DNA of 64,000 nt from Maylandia zebra (Eukaryota; Chordata; Actinopteri; Cichliformes; Cichlidae). The notes beneath the pieces are model-generated. The model did no database searches. It was not told where the DNA came from and worked only from the letters and a program-made list of their open reading frames with translations. The stretch covers positions 19,355,786 through 19,419,785 of the forward strand of contig NC_135176.1 of assembly GCF_041146795.1 (NCBI RefSeq), given 5' to 3'. This document shows, piece by piece, positions 36,434-49,388 of the stretch. Each line of letters opens with the position of its first letter. Position 1 is the stretch's first letter. The position numbers and the translations under genes are program-made.

Positions 36434-36733
36434 GCATCTGGCATGATGTTACTGTTACAGGTAAACAGAAAGTTCTTGGAAAATAGCAATAAATTATTTT
36501 TTTCATCATTTTAAAAAGTATTTTTTTATTAAATGTTTCATAATGGTAGATTTCCTTTATTCTTTATGAAATTCTCCACAGGAGAAATATAGTTAGCTTC
36601 ACGTTTAATGTGAATTTCTTCCTCATTTTTATTTAGTCCTTTGCTTCCATCTTGTTGTAAACTTTAAAGTCATCACATTTATTATTAAAGGCTGTTCACT
36701 GCTGGCTCAAATCCACACTGCTGTCCTCTGAGG

Positions 36734-39700
36734 CTATAGTTCTGCTTTTTCTTTTTTCTTCCTGCCCTTCTGTCCATCACTGGCAGCACATCTGAATCCA
36801 AGGTTGTCAGAAGCAGAGTCGGGAGTGTTGCCCATCCTGCAGGATGCACAGTTGTAAGCCTTACTCAAGATTAAATCGGTGGGTCTGAACATACGTTATC
36901 TTTTGTTTTTGTTTTTTTACCTCAGAAACTCACCTGGTTGTGATTCGAGCCTTGTGATTAGCTGAACCGTCCACTGTGTCGATCCAGGAGGCACCGCGCA
37001 GCACGTACATCGGCCTCGCTGCTGAAAAGCGTGTGGATGTCCACTCCCATGTATTTCCCATCATGTCATACAGTCCTGGAGGAAGATTTGTCATTATGTG
37101 TTAATGTTCACAACATAAAATGTGAGAAGAAAAATCAAATGTTTCCAAAAGCTCAAAACACAAATGTAAAGTCTTAATGCACAGTTAATATTCCTCTTAA
37201 ACATCTTAGCTACCAATCAGCTCTTTCATCATGCTGATAACATGTGTGTTAAAACAAGATTACCATAGCTATTCTGGGGAGGGTATGCTGTAACAGGAGA
37301 GATGCCGTGGTATCCATCCTCTGCAGTGTCTCCATCTGGGAAAGATCCCTAAAATACACGAAAGCTAGAATTACCACAATACCACACTTTAAATCCATGT
37401 TTGTCCAGACTCACAATACAGTAAGTGAAGAATTACATGAGTCTTAGTCACAGATGGGCAGTAAAGCGTAATCCGATTACTTTTTTCAAGTAAAGAGTAA
37501 AGTAATTAGATTACTGCTACTTACCCGTAAGCAGGCTACATTACTGCGTTACTAAACCATTATTTTGTTTGTGAGAGTGTCTTATGACAATGACGTACGA
37601 GCGTGCGACGTCCGTGGCAGCAATAGACGTGTGTCAATCAACAACAGATAACATGGACTGCAGCTGAGTACTGAGTACGACCATGTGGCGTCCACAGTAC
37701 TCTTTGCGTGGGAAGAAAACGTCTTTCTACTGCAAAAACTTTAACTTTAAATCTGAGCAAGCACCTGGCAAGCTGCCACAGGAATGTTGAATTCACAGAG
37801 AAGCCCCCGGATCCTATACAGCTTTATAACGTATTTGTAACGTATTCAAGTTGTGTATCATGTTTTTTAAAGTAACTTAAGTAATAAAGTAACCAACTAC
37901 TTTTGAAAAGAAGTAATCAGTAAAGTTAATGGGATTACTTTCTTGGAGAAGTAATCAGTAATTAGTAACTAATTACTATTTTCAAGAAGCTTGACCAACA
38001 CTGGTCTTGTCTTAGCAACAAAAATTAATCTCCCCAACTCTGGATCCATACAAATTTAAAATATAGTCGCATGTTTTGTTCCTCAGTAACAAAACATGCG
38101 AGTGTAAAACATTGTTTTACATAAACACAGAGGGTTTTTTCTGTATTCAGATATACAATATATATTTACTTAATAACAAAGACAAAAACATAATGTCAGT
38201 GGCTAAAGAAGCATTAGTGAAAACCTAATCAGAGCCTCCCATGAGAACAATACTAATGACCTAATGATGACCTAACCATGACTGCAACATGCTGACCTGC
38301 CACAGGTTGGTTCTGTTGGCCTGGAACTTGTTTCCCCATGGGTAGGTCCAACCTGCAGCATAACAGCCAGGAAAGAGATTAGATGAACAATAAAATTATA
38401 TTTCAGTTTTGTGAAAAAGTCCATTATTCAAACTAGTTTCCTGATTTTTCACAAAGACTTGACTGAATCTGAAACACAAAAGCAGTTTTGGGTTCCTCTG
38501 TCGAGACAATAACAAAGGAGCTGCTGAGCAGAAACATCACTGTGTGTGACTTAAATGTTGTCAGCTGGAAGTGAAAGTCAAAAACTCGACTATAATAGCA
38601 GTAAACATTATACCTTGCAGCCCCCCACGTGCAGCCCACTCCCACTCCTCCTCCGTGGGCAGTCTCTTGCTTTTCCAGCTGCAGAAGGCCTGGGCGTCAT
38701 TCCAGCTCACCTGAACCACTGGAAAGTCCAGACGATCTCGAATCCCCGAACCAGGCCCTGAAGGCTGAACAGTAGAGGGTCAACGTGCGTGGCAAAAAAG
38801 TAGGCATGGCAGGAAGGCAACAATAATTCTACCAACCACTCGTTACAACAAATGTGTAAAGAAAAACACCTCTGAATACTGAAACTGAGACTACAATTTG
38901 GTCGGGCTCAACAAAGCAAAAGTTAGACAACAGAAGACTGGAAAAATGCGGTTTGGTTTGATAAGTGTCGATTTACGATAAAGCACATTTGGGATGTGGA
39001 CGCAACAGAAGAGTTGCATTGTGGATGTGCAGCTGATGATCTGCAGCGGCTGTGTGATGCTGTCCTGTCAACATGGACCGAAGTATCTAGGAATGTTTCC
39101 AGCACCTTCTTGTATCTGTGCCACAAAGAATTCAGCAGTGCTTAAGGAATAGGGGTCTGACTCAGTACTCGCATGGTTTACCTAATAAAATGTTATAAGT
39201 GAGTGTAAACAAAAACTGTCAAAAACATAGGAACAAACTCACAATGTGCAACTCACCTGTCTCCAAAACACACGCTCTATAGGCAGCCACCACGGAGCAG
39301 ACTGATGGAAAAGATGAGGAAATAGGTCAGAAGCTGTTTACAACAGTAAGAAGCTCTACATTATATATTTTATTTATTGTGGAGAATCTCTTTAAATGCT
39401 GAGATGCCTACAAATTGTTTCATTAATTATTATGAACAACACTAACGTTAGACATATAAAAACAGCAAATCTTCATATCTGAGATGTATGCTTAAAATTG
39501 TGAAATAAGTAATCTAGCTGGTAATCTGATCTATTAATCAGAGAAAAATAACTCGGCACCTCAATTCTCTGAGTGACTTTGCTCTTCAGCTCTTCTGACA
39601 CGAAGTCCTGAAACACGAAACTCCAGCCAAACGTCTCGGCTTCAGTTTTGTACTTCTGGGCTCTCACAAAGTCTCTGTGGCAAATAAATGAACAAGTCAC

Positions 39701-40033
39701 CGACTTCAGTGCATTAGTTCTGCCTTAATTCATTTCAATGTAGATCTTATTTACCTGAAATCGGCGTTTGTGACGGGGTGTCTGTCTATTTCAAAAGGCT
39801 GAAGCTCGACCTCCTTGGTGGGAGACTCTCCGTCTCTCCCATCGGGTGCACTGGTTCCCATTGACATCTTTCCTCCCGGGATGTTCACCATTTCCTCCGC
39901 GGCTGCCAGGAACAAACATGCCTCGATGGGTATTTATTTAAGTGTTAATGTTTTTGTTAAATTCAGAAATGAAAGAAAGAGTCCTCTTACCGGCCCCTGT
40001 CAGTAAAAACACAGCAAACATCCAGAATACCAT
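36734..40033 (-). CDS. sumf2: Inactive C-alpha-formylglycine-generating enzyme 2 (SUMF2/pFGE)
   Basis: Nine exons on the minus strand: 40033-39991, 39902-39755, 39674-39560, 39301-39257, 38764-38614, 38352-38297, 37348-37264, 37075-36934 and 36836-36734. They give 295 residues (human about 301). A hydrophobic signal peptide ([13 protein letters not shown]) starts the protein. The formylglycine-generating fold follows: [84 protein letters not shown] and [14 protein letters not shown]2 is an ER-luminal paralogue of SUMF1 that binds sulfatases and SUMF1 but does not make formylglycine. Where SUMF1 has its two active-site cysteines, this protein has [11 protein letters not shown], consistent with SUMF2. 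The tail ends in basic Lys/Arg residues. CCT6A lies upstream on the same strand. Confidence 0.95.
37448..38007. mobile_element. Non-autonomous hAT-like element (SUMF2 intron 6)
   Basis: The 560 bp segment has imperfect inverted ends (GGGCAGTAA.. and ..TTGACCAACACTGG) and near-repeated AGTAATNNGATTACT words at both sides, typical of a widespread fish hAT MITE. The flanks AGTCTTAG (37,440-37,447) and TGTCTTAG (38,008-38,015) form an 8 bp duplication with one mismatch. There is no transposase. Confidence 0.75.
38812..39195 (+). pseudogene. Tc1-like transposon relic (SUMF2 intron 4)
   Basis: The plus strand resembles the same fish Tc1 family as the relic at 19,080. It contains the AAGGCAACAATAATTC..AACCACTCGTTAC block, a large internal gap, then the end of the transposase (GCACATTTGGGATGTGG.., ATGTTTCCAGCACCTTCTTG) and the terminal words TTTACCTAATAAAATG. 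The catalytic middle is lost. Confidence 0.78.
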
Positions 40034-41465
40034 CGTCTTTGCTAAAACTGGTTTGAAACCACGTCTAAACAAAAATATACACGTTAAACGTTTAACCACG
40101 TTCAAATGGAGAACTTCTCAAAGTTCAATTTCATTTTTTAGTCGTTTCTATCGGACAGATTTCACCGTTGCACCTCAAAATTGGTTCCGTCCGTTTTTTC
40201 AAATTCACGCGATACTTCCTCTTTCTCAAAGCTTTGTAGTTTAATAATATTGAGAATAATATTAATATTGTTAATAATAATAATAATAATAACAGGAAGA
40301 GTATTACGTTGGAAAATATTTCGAGTAAGACGTAAACACCGATGCTCTGCGCTGGTGTAATATAAATCGTACTCAACCCTATCTGACTGATTCAGCTTCT
40401 CAATTACAGTTACAGGTTATGTTTTACTCCCATGCAGCACATCTGTGTAACCCTTTCTCAATTCTCAAGTACATCTGCTCTCTGGTGTTAATAGGCTATT
40501 TCAGCCCAACACCCCAAGTACACATTACACCACTTTTAATGCGCTGCACTGTCCACTTGACTTCTGTTATACTGAACCACTAACATATCTGATATTTGCT
40601 ATTTTTTAATGTGAATTTGAGAACTGCTGCTTTATTAAGCATATTTACTTTTTAATTAAAATGTCTTAATTATATAGACTTTTTTTAATGTTACAAGAAC
40701 TCAGGGATCTCCCAATGTTTGTGAGCAATGACGTTTTACTCATTGGGGTCTTTTGCTGGGATGCATTTATTGTGAAGCCTTCATTTTGATGTCAAAAGGC
40801 AGGTGAATACAGAAAGTTCAGAAGTGTTTGCGTTTTGATTTGGTGTGTCGTGAAAACTCTTTAGAAACTAGAGCTTATTTACAACAGTAGAAAAGTGCAA
40901 GAGGAAGCACACAAAGGACACATGCAGAGGATCAGTGTGACAGGAAGGATGCTAAGGGGAGAGATAAGAGGAGATGGAGACTGATGACCTGCTTAATTTC
41001 TTATGCTCCGGTCCAACACTGGTTGTGCATTACAGATCACATTTTTCCTGATGAGCTTCCAAAGCATTCATGGACTCAGAGCAGAAAAAACACAGATGTT
41101 AACTTTTATATGTTTGACTGATTAATTCTTCAACGACAAAGAACCACATTTTTACGGAGCCAGGAAAACCTTTAATGGGTAGAAACAAAACTGAGGCAGA
41201 GGTCAGTGCTTTTAACAAAATCTCATAAATAAACCAATCATTTTAGAGGGAGGCGATGACAAATCCATGGAAAACAAAAAGAACCTCATGACTAGCATGA
41301 CAATGATGTCTGACAGGCGCTGCGATGGATGCCGTGGATGTTTACAGCGGGCTGTCCATCAGACTGGGGGTGCTTCAGAGTGCCTACAGCGGGAACACGT
41401 TGACTGAACCTTTAGGTAAACAACTATCCCTGTGAGTATAACAGCTGCAGCTTCTTTAGGTGACT
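40034..41465. other. SUMF2 promoter side and CCT6A 3' UTR side
   Basis: The segment separates SUMF2 (start 40,033) from CCT6A (stop 41,466) on the same strand. A short (TAA)n stretch lies at about 40,253-40,292. On the minus strand AATAAA (plus TTTATT near 40,768) could end CCT6A transcripts. No other gene is seen. Confidence 0.5.
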
Positions 41466-44400
41466 TTAACCTTTGAGAGAAGACATTCCAGCTCGCATGA
41501 TCTCATCCACCAACAAGATGTTGCTTGCGATCACCGTGCTGTGAACAGAGACCCGTGTTAGTGACCCATGTGGGCGATACATCGGGGTAATTTAAAACAT
41601 TCCTTCGTCTCACCATGAGTGAAGAAGCTGTTTCTTGACACTGTAATTATCCCATACGCCTGCTTCTCCTGCCACCATTGGTTCTCCTGCAAAGCAAAAG
41701 GTTAGAATTAAAAAAAAAAAAGGTTTAAATTCTGCCAAATTGTTACTGTTTAATAACTTCACATAGCTAAATACAACAATTATAGAGTTTTACTCTAAAC
41801 TTTAAAATGCAATCACTTCAGGATTGACTGATCGCTGCTGTGGTTCTCACCTGTGCTGAGGTCTACTCCAACTAGCTGGCCAGACTCTTTGTACTCTGTC
41901 TGCAGCTTCAGCAGGGTCTCCTGTGGGTCGTAGCCAGAGTTCTGGGCCAGAACCTAAGAACAGAAAGATGGCATTTTAAAAACATCAGTAAATTTTGATA
42001 CAGGATGGACTATAAGAAGGTGACAAATAATGGTGCAGCAAGAAACAAACCAGGTTTCGGTTAATAAAAATGACAGAAAATGAATTATTCTTTACCTTAG
42101 GGATGACTAGGAGAGCATCTGCAAATGCCTGGACTCCCAGCTGGGCTCTGCCTTTCACATTGGGCTTGTGTTTTACCAGAGCGTCTGCCACAGCAACTTC
42201 AAAGGCACCTGCACCGGAGACTACACTACCTGAAGACAGAAAAATAAAGATATTTAGGAAAGCAAACAAATGTGTCATATAAATTAACCCACTCGGGGAG
42301 GGAACAGCTCTAATATTTAAAACAATTAGTGGAGTTTGTTCTGATCAGCTGAATACATGTAGGAGAGACTAAACTCTCCTAATGCAGAGGATAAGATCAG
42401 AGTCATTGTAGCACAGACACTGAGACCAGGGAGAGCCACACTAGCATCCCTGGGTGTTCGCTGTGCAAATGAGACCTGTTCTGTTTTCCTTAAGGACAAA
42501 TTAACCACCTTCAATTTCAGCTTGTTATCAACATAAAGAGAAAATGGATATTTTGATCTACAGTTTGTCCACACAATATTTGGAAAAAGCCTTAAAGGAC
42601 TTCAGAGTGTTGTTTCATGAATGAATTTCTGCTTAAAGAATTCTAAAAACACTGATTTGTCTGCACACAGACATTAAAAAAAAAGTGTTAATCTGTTTAA
42701 AAAGGTAGCATTTTATAAGCCATACTAATGGTCAAGCAGAGCATCCAGTAGGATTAATTCAGATAGAACAAAACTGCAGAAATTCATCATCAACAAAAGT
42801 TTATGTTAATAATTTTTTAGTAAAAGGATTTTAAAAAGTAAAATAAGCATAGAGGAAATGTTCAGCTCTTACCATCTTCAATAGCGTTCTTTACTGCCCG
42901 CAGACCGTCCCTTACGGCATCTTTGATCTGTGTGAGGGTGTGTTTGTTGGGTCCCTTCACCAGCAGGGTAACTGAGCGAGGGTTTCCACACTTCTCGATG
43001 AACGTGTACTTCTCCTCTCCCTGCAAGCAAGGTTGCAGCATTAATATCATTTTAATTTTAAAAAGTTTAAATTTCACAGTTTTGTGGACTGAAAGGTAAA
43101 AAATAGACCCCCCCCCAAAAAAAAGTCTCACCAGTGTGTGTTCATAAACCAGGCCAGCATGTCCCAAGCATTCAGGTGTGAGGTCATCAACTGAGTTCAT
43201 GGCGATGCCACCGCAAGCGAGGGTGAGCCTGTCACAGGAACGACACACTGAGTGTAATTCAGCTTCTTAATATATGACTGACTGACACCGGCTGGTAGTG
43301 TAAAGCACCTGTACGGGTGTGTCTGTGCCAATTTCAAAACATAAAGCATGAGCTCATCTCAGCATGTTAAATCAAACAATTCAAAAATCTTCTATGAACT
43401 TTTATCTAAGTAATGTAATGCTCATCTCAACTATAAAACACCACCAACATTTATAACACTGAAAAATATTTTTCTCACCTCTCCATGTTCCTCCTCTTTG
43501 CCCTCCGCAACCCAACAATGCCCTCTTTGGCTAGGGCGTCCAGGGAGAATGGGTCAATACCCTAAACACACACACAAAATAAGAAGACATGCTTGAGACT
43601 GCAGTTTACACTAAATAGTTCGGTAAATCTAAGCGATGTAAAGATTATCCTGATCCGCTGAATACATGTAGGGGAGGAAGAGACTCTCCTAATGCAGAGG
43701 TACAGATCAGAGTTACTGTAGCACAGACACAAAAACCAGGGGGAGCCATGATAGCATCCTTGGGTGTTCGCTGTGCATGCAGCCAGATTGGCTGGGCCAG
43801 TCTCAAAAGGCTTAGTGTTCATATGAAAACACAAAGTCAAATTACGAGCCTGTATCTTTAGTAGTACAAGCCAGACTGAACTGAGTTTGACAATTCTTTT
43901 TTTTTAAACTTTAGCCTTTGAACTATGTTAACATCCGCATTTTCTAGCATACCTTCTGGTTAATGACGACAAAGCCCTTGTCCCCATTGGGACACACTTT
44001 GTTTTTCAAGGCGATAATCTTCTGCACGCGGTCCTCGATGAACTTCCTTTCTGCAGCCACGAGCTTCTCCCTCTCATCAGCGCTCTTGTAGAAGAAGCCA
44101 GAGTTGACCTCGGTCTTCTCGTACTCCAAAGAGACGTTGCACGTCAGTATGTAAGCATCCTCCACCCTCTTCTTCATGTCTGGGTGCCGGGCGCCGTGGT
44201 CCAACACCAGACCTCTGATCAGCCTAAGAAATAACAGATCAGCATTTAGAATTCACAGTTAAGCACAGTCTTGTCTTATTCCCCTCTCCACCTCTGTATT
44301 TACACTTACTGTGTATCACAGTCGGTCTTGTGCTTCATCTCCATGATTTCCACCATATACAAGTCAGTGGGTTCATTGGGTTTAGCGATGGCGAGCACAG

Positions 44401-46469
44401 CATCTACTACAGCCTGCAAACAGACAAGGTGATCACAAGCTAAATGAGCGACAGCTAAGATTAGAGAATAGAGAAGTGCACTCACAACAAGCTACAGACT
44501 GCCATAAAGGTTCAAGAATAAGTAAGCCCTTAGGTCTGTGGCAACTTTGAAATGTCAAAGTAAACTAACTAATTGGCTATAAGGTAAAAACATCTAACAT
44601 CTGCTTTGTGCTCGATTCCCTCATGTCTCACCTCAGTGAGCAGGTCTGCCAGCTCTGCGTGGACCTTGGTTCTGAGGGAGGTGCGTGCGACGTTAATGAG
44701 GGTCTCTCTATCCATTTCCCGAGTCACCTTTACTTCCTCAAGAACAGCCAAAGATTTCTCTTTTGCTGCCTCAAAGCCCTCGGCAATGATTCTTGGATGA
44801 AGACCCTGCAACAAACCATTAAAATGGAGTTGTGGTTAAAAAAAAGATACCTCAACAATTCATTCACTAGAGAGACTGACATGCCAAATACAAACACACA
44901 CTGTGAACTATCTTGTACCTCTGAAATGTAAAGGTCAGCCTGCTTCAGCAGTTCACCAATGATGAGGACGTTGGAGGTGGTACCATCTCCTGTGATGTCA
45001 TCCTGTGCAGTGGCAACCTTGGCAATCAGCGATGCTGTAGGGTGCTGAATTTGCTGAAAGGGAAACAGGTTGGGAAAAATTTTATGAAAATCCTCATTCA
45101 TGGGTAATTCATGGCAGCAGTGCTAAACCTACTGATCCATTATTAATTATTATGAATCCTCAGTTGCATTACAAGGTACTAAGTTTGCTTTGAAGTGCTA
45201 AAAAAGGTATTTCCAGTTGCTCCCTTGTTTCCCAAAGGGACAGATCTACAAGTTGAATAGGCACAGATTTTACACCGGATACCCTCCCATTAATCTGTAC
45301 TTGGGATGGCATTAGGAGGATAGCAGGTTGTGTGGCCCGGTCAGCTGGTAAAGACTTCTGCGTTCAATATATTTTTTAGAATTTAGGTACGTTGTAATGG
45401 TTAACAAATTATTGTCAAATTATTAATGTGCACTGTGACAAATGTGGAAAAAGTGCCATCAAGTTCAAACCCTAAAGCACATCTATCCAGATATTTAAAG
45501 CTCAGTCAGATAACATGCTGCTGTTAAACTCATTGTTTGTGAGAACAAAGGCTTAAGAGACATATACAAACATTTAGGGTGTGGTCACTCTGTGAAATAG
45601 GCAATACAGTACTAATATGACATCACTGACAGAAGATCCTCATTTTACAGCTCATCGTGTCCCTTACCATCTCGTGTAGCAGGACGTTGCCATCTTTGGT
45701 CAACTTTATGTCTCCTGCACCAGACACCAGCCTGCAGATCCACAGAGACAGAAGAGGGTTAATATTTGTTACCCTACCTACTAGCGGCTTATATTATGAT
45801 AATGCAAACTTTCACCCTATTATTGTTTGCCTGCTGAAGAACTCGCAGATTATGGCTGTTAGCTTTTATTTATCCATTTCCTCACATCATCTACAAATCC
45901 CCAAACAAATCTCTACCTGTAACTGAGTTATTCAGTCGCTCATCAGTATCTTTAGTTAGCGTTAAGGCTAAACTTGTGGACACGTTATACTTAGTACTAC
46001 GACTTTAACGTAAACTGGCATGATCTGCTAACCGACTGAAGCTAGCATGCTAACGTTAGCTTTATGGCTGTCAGATCATGACGATGACTGGGCAGGGCAA
46101 CGAGTGCCGGGAAAATCCGCTAACCGTTTAGCGATGGCAGGCCTCAGTTTATTTTAAGTGTGTTTTGGACAGGTACTCTGTAATAAAGAGTGGATGGTTT
46201 CTACTTTTCAGGCACAAAGACTTTGGTGGCGACATACCGCTATCGGCTGCAATGCTAAACCGGTGAATTGCTGCTAACGTTAGCGAGTTAGCATATCACG
46301 CGTGCTGCACAAAGAGCTCCGGCGGCACTCACATTTTCATGGTCCCCTTCGGTCCCAGGTTGCTTCTCAGCACATCCTGCAGCCCCCGGGCGGCACTAAT
46401 GTTAACAGCCAGGGCGGCCTGGGCTCTGGCCACCTCTGCTTTGGGGTTTAGAGCTTTTACGGCAGCCAT
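41466..46469 (-). CDS. cct6a: T-complex protein 1 subunit zeta (CCT6A)
   Basis: Thirteen exons on the minus strand: 46469-46333, 45731-45668, 45053-44919, 44805-44632, 44413-44310, 44223-43953, 43561-43479, 43228-43132, 43020-42873, 42229-42096, 41953-41851, 41686-41614 and 41538-41466. They give 531 residues, the length of human CCT6A, with very high identity. CCT zeta is one of eight paralogous subunits of the cytosolic CCT/TRiC ring, which folds actin, tubulin and other proteins using ATP. Group II chaperonin marks are present: LGPKGT (38-43), the nucleotide-binding GDGTT (89-93), the apical domain (exons 5-7, [20 protein letters not shown]), and the late equatorial segment with [28 protein letters not shown] and AGMSSLKG at the end. 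Two introns hold H/ACA snoRNA candidates. The start matches the human MAAVK start. Confidence 0.98.
42334..42470 (-). ncRNA. H/ACA box snoRNA candidate, copy A (CCT6A intron 9)
   Basis: In the sense of its host gene, this 137 nt segment reads GCACAGCGAACACCC..GTGTCTGTGC as a first hairpin, then a hinge (TACAATGA), then a second hairpin closed by CTGATC..GATCAG. ACA stands three bases before the 3' end (..CAGAACAAAC). It is clearly homologous to copy B. The hinge fits the H-box consensus ANANNA poorly in this copy. Human CCT6A introns host SNORA15, and this looks like that family, but I have not aligned it. H/ACA RNAs guide pseudouridylation of rRNA or snRNA. Confidence 0.7.
43643..43780 (-). 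ncRNA. H/ACA box snoRNA candidate, copy B (CCT6A intron 6)
   Basis: This paralogue of the intron 9 copy shows the same two-hairpin layout: outer stem GCACAG/CTGTGC, an H box ACAGTA that fits ANANNA, second-hairpin stem CTGATC/GATCCG-GATCAG, and a 3' end with ATA in place of ACA three bases from the terminus. Blocks such as GCGAACACCC and TGCATTAGGAGAG are shared exactly between the copies, while intronic sequence outside is unrelated. That shows selection on the RNA and not on the intron. Confidence 0.72.
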
Positions 46470-46640
46470 AGCGCAGCACAACCAGCGAAGTACAAGTAAA
46501 AAGTATCGCCGGTAGGGAGTCCACGCTACTCGGGTTCGGAAGCTCTCGAAAGGGGAGTCGCTTTCCAGAAGGCTCCAACACGTGTTCTCGTGCTGCATTT
46601 AGGGGACACGCCGACGCTGGGACATTCCGCATTTACAGCT
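46470..46640 (-). promoter_or_regulatory. CCT6A promoter and 5' UTR region
   Basis: A GC-richer segment lies upstream of the CCT6A start. At 46,563-46,576 TTCCAGAAGGCTCC resembles a three-unit heat-shock element with the third unit imperfect. CCT genes are known HSF1 targets, so the site is plausible. The transcription start is not fixed by sequence. Confidence 0.4.
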
Positions 46641-47011
46641 ATTACAACTGGTCCACACCATGATTTATATCAGTGCAGAAAAGTCATTACATTTTTCGAA
46701 CCCATGGGAATATCGTGTCAGGTTTACTCGGCTTCTCCAAAAGAAACGTTAGAACACCTTCAAGGCAAAGTCAGATCATTTGTTTTCCGACTGGCAATAT
46801 CGGTAAGCAAATCACAGTGAAACTGTGAACAATGTCCTGAAAAGTTATAACTTTTTGCGTGAAACATATTTAAAATATATATTTAAAATTTCCGACAGAA
46901 TCCATCCTCTCCTTACTTTGCAGCATTAGTGCCGAGAATTAACCTTTAAGATTTCCATCACACCATGAAGGCAGCACAAGTCACACCCTAGACACCAATG
47001 TCTGGAAATAC

Positions 47012-47046
<35 letters not shown>

Positions 47047-48608
47047 CACAAAATTCAGTTTGTGGTGTGAATTTTGCCTCACTTTTACCACTGGAACACC
47101 TCACAGAGCCGACATAAAATCAAATTTCGATATTTAGTTATTTTAAACGATTACTATTATTATTAAGCCTTACCATTTAATATAGTAGCATCACACTTTC
47201 TTCAGCATGCAAAATTAATATGCATATTTGATTTTTTTTTTTTTAATGCTGAAGAAAACAGAAAATTGTGGTCTGACAGTCAAAAATCAACTCACGTTCT
47301 ATCATTTCAAACTTATGACAAAGAGCGCTCTTAATTTTTATCAGAAGTTTAATTAAATATGTACAACTAATCTTATTAAAGCACTGCATTTTACAATTTA
47401 TCACACAAGATACTACTCCTCTCCTGTTCACAGGGTTATCAACCCCCGCTAGGTAATAGAAGACCCTGCACATTCAGATTCAGGAGGGTCTGTAACTATG
47501 GTTTGGCCAATAATCCCACTATGTATATCTACAATCTGCCCATTTAAAAAGAAAGAAAGAAACGAAAGAAAACATTGATCTTAGTCAGAGCATACAATCA
47601 CCCAGACATCATCTACTTGATATAGGGAAAGGCCAAACTTGTCAGTAAGCGTACAGCAGGCTATGCTGTAAATACAGATTAGTTCCGCTGGATTCAAAAA
47701 CATTTCTTCTGTGTGGAAGAGCCACGTGTGTCATATGTTACAATTTGAACAATCAGGAGTTGTGGTCAGTTTAAAAAAAAAAAAAAAAAAAACAGGGCAA
47801 ATAATTCAAATTCAGTATTCATGATTCTGGTAAGACAAAAAAAAACAAACAAAACAAAAACAATGAGCTGGCAACTTGTGTGTATGCAGTATTGTTGACA
47901 GGAATTGGTTCATCCAGTCAAATGATTCTGAAAGGAGTAAACACCAAGTTGGCTGTATCAAAGCTGTGTAACAAAAGAGGAGTGGACACACGATGAACTT
48001 TGAGTGAGACTGTGGCTCTGAAACAGACCAAAACCTGTAACTCTCAGCTTTAGTGCTCATTTTATAACACTGAACTTTAAACTGCAGGTTTATCTCTGTG
48101 AAACTGACCACTCAGTATGTATTTTAAGCCATGTAATTTTGACAGTGAGCTACTGTGAGCTCTTATTTTCTGCTGTAAGACACTGGTAATCATTATTTTG
48201 TTTCAGGACTCAGAAATCATATTAAATTTTCTTGTACATTAAAAAGGCCCTGTGACCAGCACACAAACAACAAAGAAAGGAAAAGAAAATGAAGACAGAC
48301 AAGACATTTCAAACACCCTTTAAATGACAGAAGGTGAAGAGGAGTGCGCCCCCAAATCATAAGAACACCACATTAATAGGTCAGTAACATAGTAGCTGCT
48401 GTAACAGGTACAGTTTTGGTGACAATCATTTTGACCTCATCATCCAAACAGAAAAAGGGGAGAAAAGAAACCAAATGAAAGGAAACAAGATTGTGTTGAT
48501 GTTGAGCAGATTTCCCTGGCAGTGCACACTTTGACGGTTGGTTACACTCTCGACAGATCAGTGTAATAGTTGCAGTGGCGGCTGAGAATTCTCCTCAGGT
48601 GTTAGTAG
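46640..48608. other. Intergenic DNA and probable NIPSNAP2 3' UTR
   Basis: No gene is seen between CCT6A and NIPSNAP2. In human, PSPH lies in this interval; I see no PSPH exon here. A (CA)n microsatellite sits at 47,012-47,043. Part of 47,300-48,608 is probably the NIPSNAP2 3' UTR. Confidence 0.5.
47012..47043. repeat. (CA)n microsatellite
   Basis: About 16 perfect CA units. Confidence 0.97.
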
Positions 48609-49356
48609 TTACTTCAAGGGTGAATTCTTCATGGGAATCATTATTCTAGACTCCATGTGCTGAATAAGAGGGACTGTGAGGTAAAGAACAAACAACAGTC
48701 TTAACAACAGATTTCCAACAGGGAACACAACTTTATCTCATTTAAATTTGCTAATGTTTCATGAATTTATAGCTAGAGTTCTCAGTTTAGTTTCAATGTT
48801 AACATCCCAATAAAAGCTCATTTTATTAAAGCCTGAGTTGTTGTACATTGTCCTTACACCAACACTGCTGAGTGTCTTTGTAATCCCATTGAACATAATG
48901 ATTCCCTATTGCTAAATCAATCCTTCATAGATTCAGGCATCAGAGAGACGCTGAAGTAGAATTTATTGTGCCACGTTTGTTTCCATTTGTGTAGGTATGA
49001 ACAAGTGAAGAATTATGAGTATGTAATCTACAGACATGCTTGTGTGCAGTTCTCCAAAGAAAAGGAAGGAATGAAGCCCAAAGGTGATGAAAATCAGGCT
49101 TGAACAGTCTTCTCTGCAGCACGAGCTAAAAGCTAAAAGCATGGACTAAAGCACAAACAAGAATAACTCAGAGCACCTGGTGTTGGCCAGAGGGGCCGAT
49201 GGCGCGATATGGCAGCCTCGCTTCTGTCAGTCTGCCCCAGGGCAGCTGTGGCTACAACTGTAGCTCGCCTCCACCAGTGTGTGAATGCGAGAGTGAATGA
49301 ATAGTGGTATTGTAAAGCGCTTTGGGTGCCTTGAAAAGCGCTATATAAATCCAATC

Positions 49357-49388
<32 letters not shown>

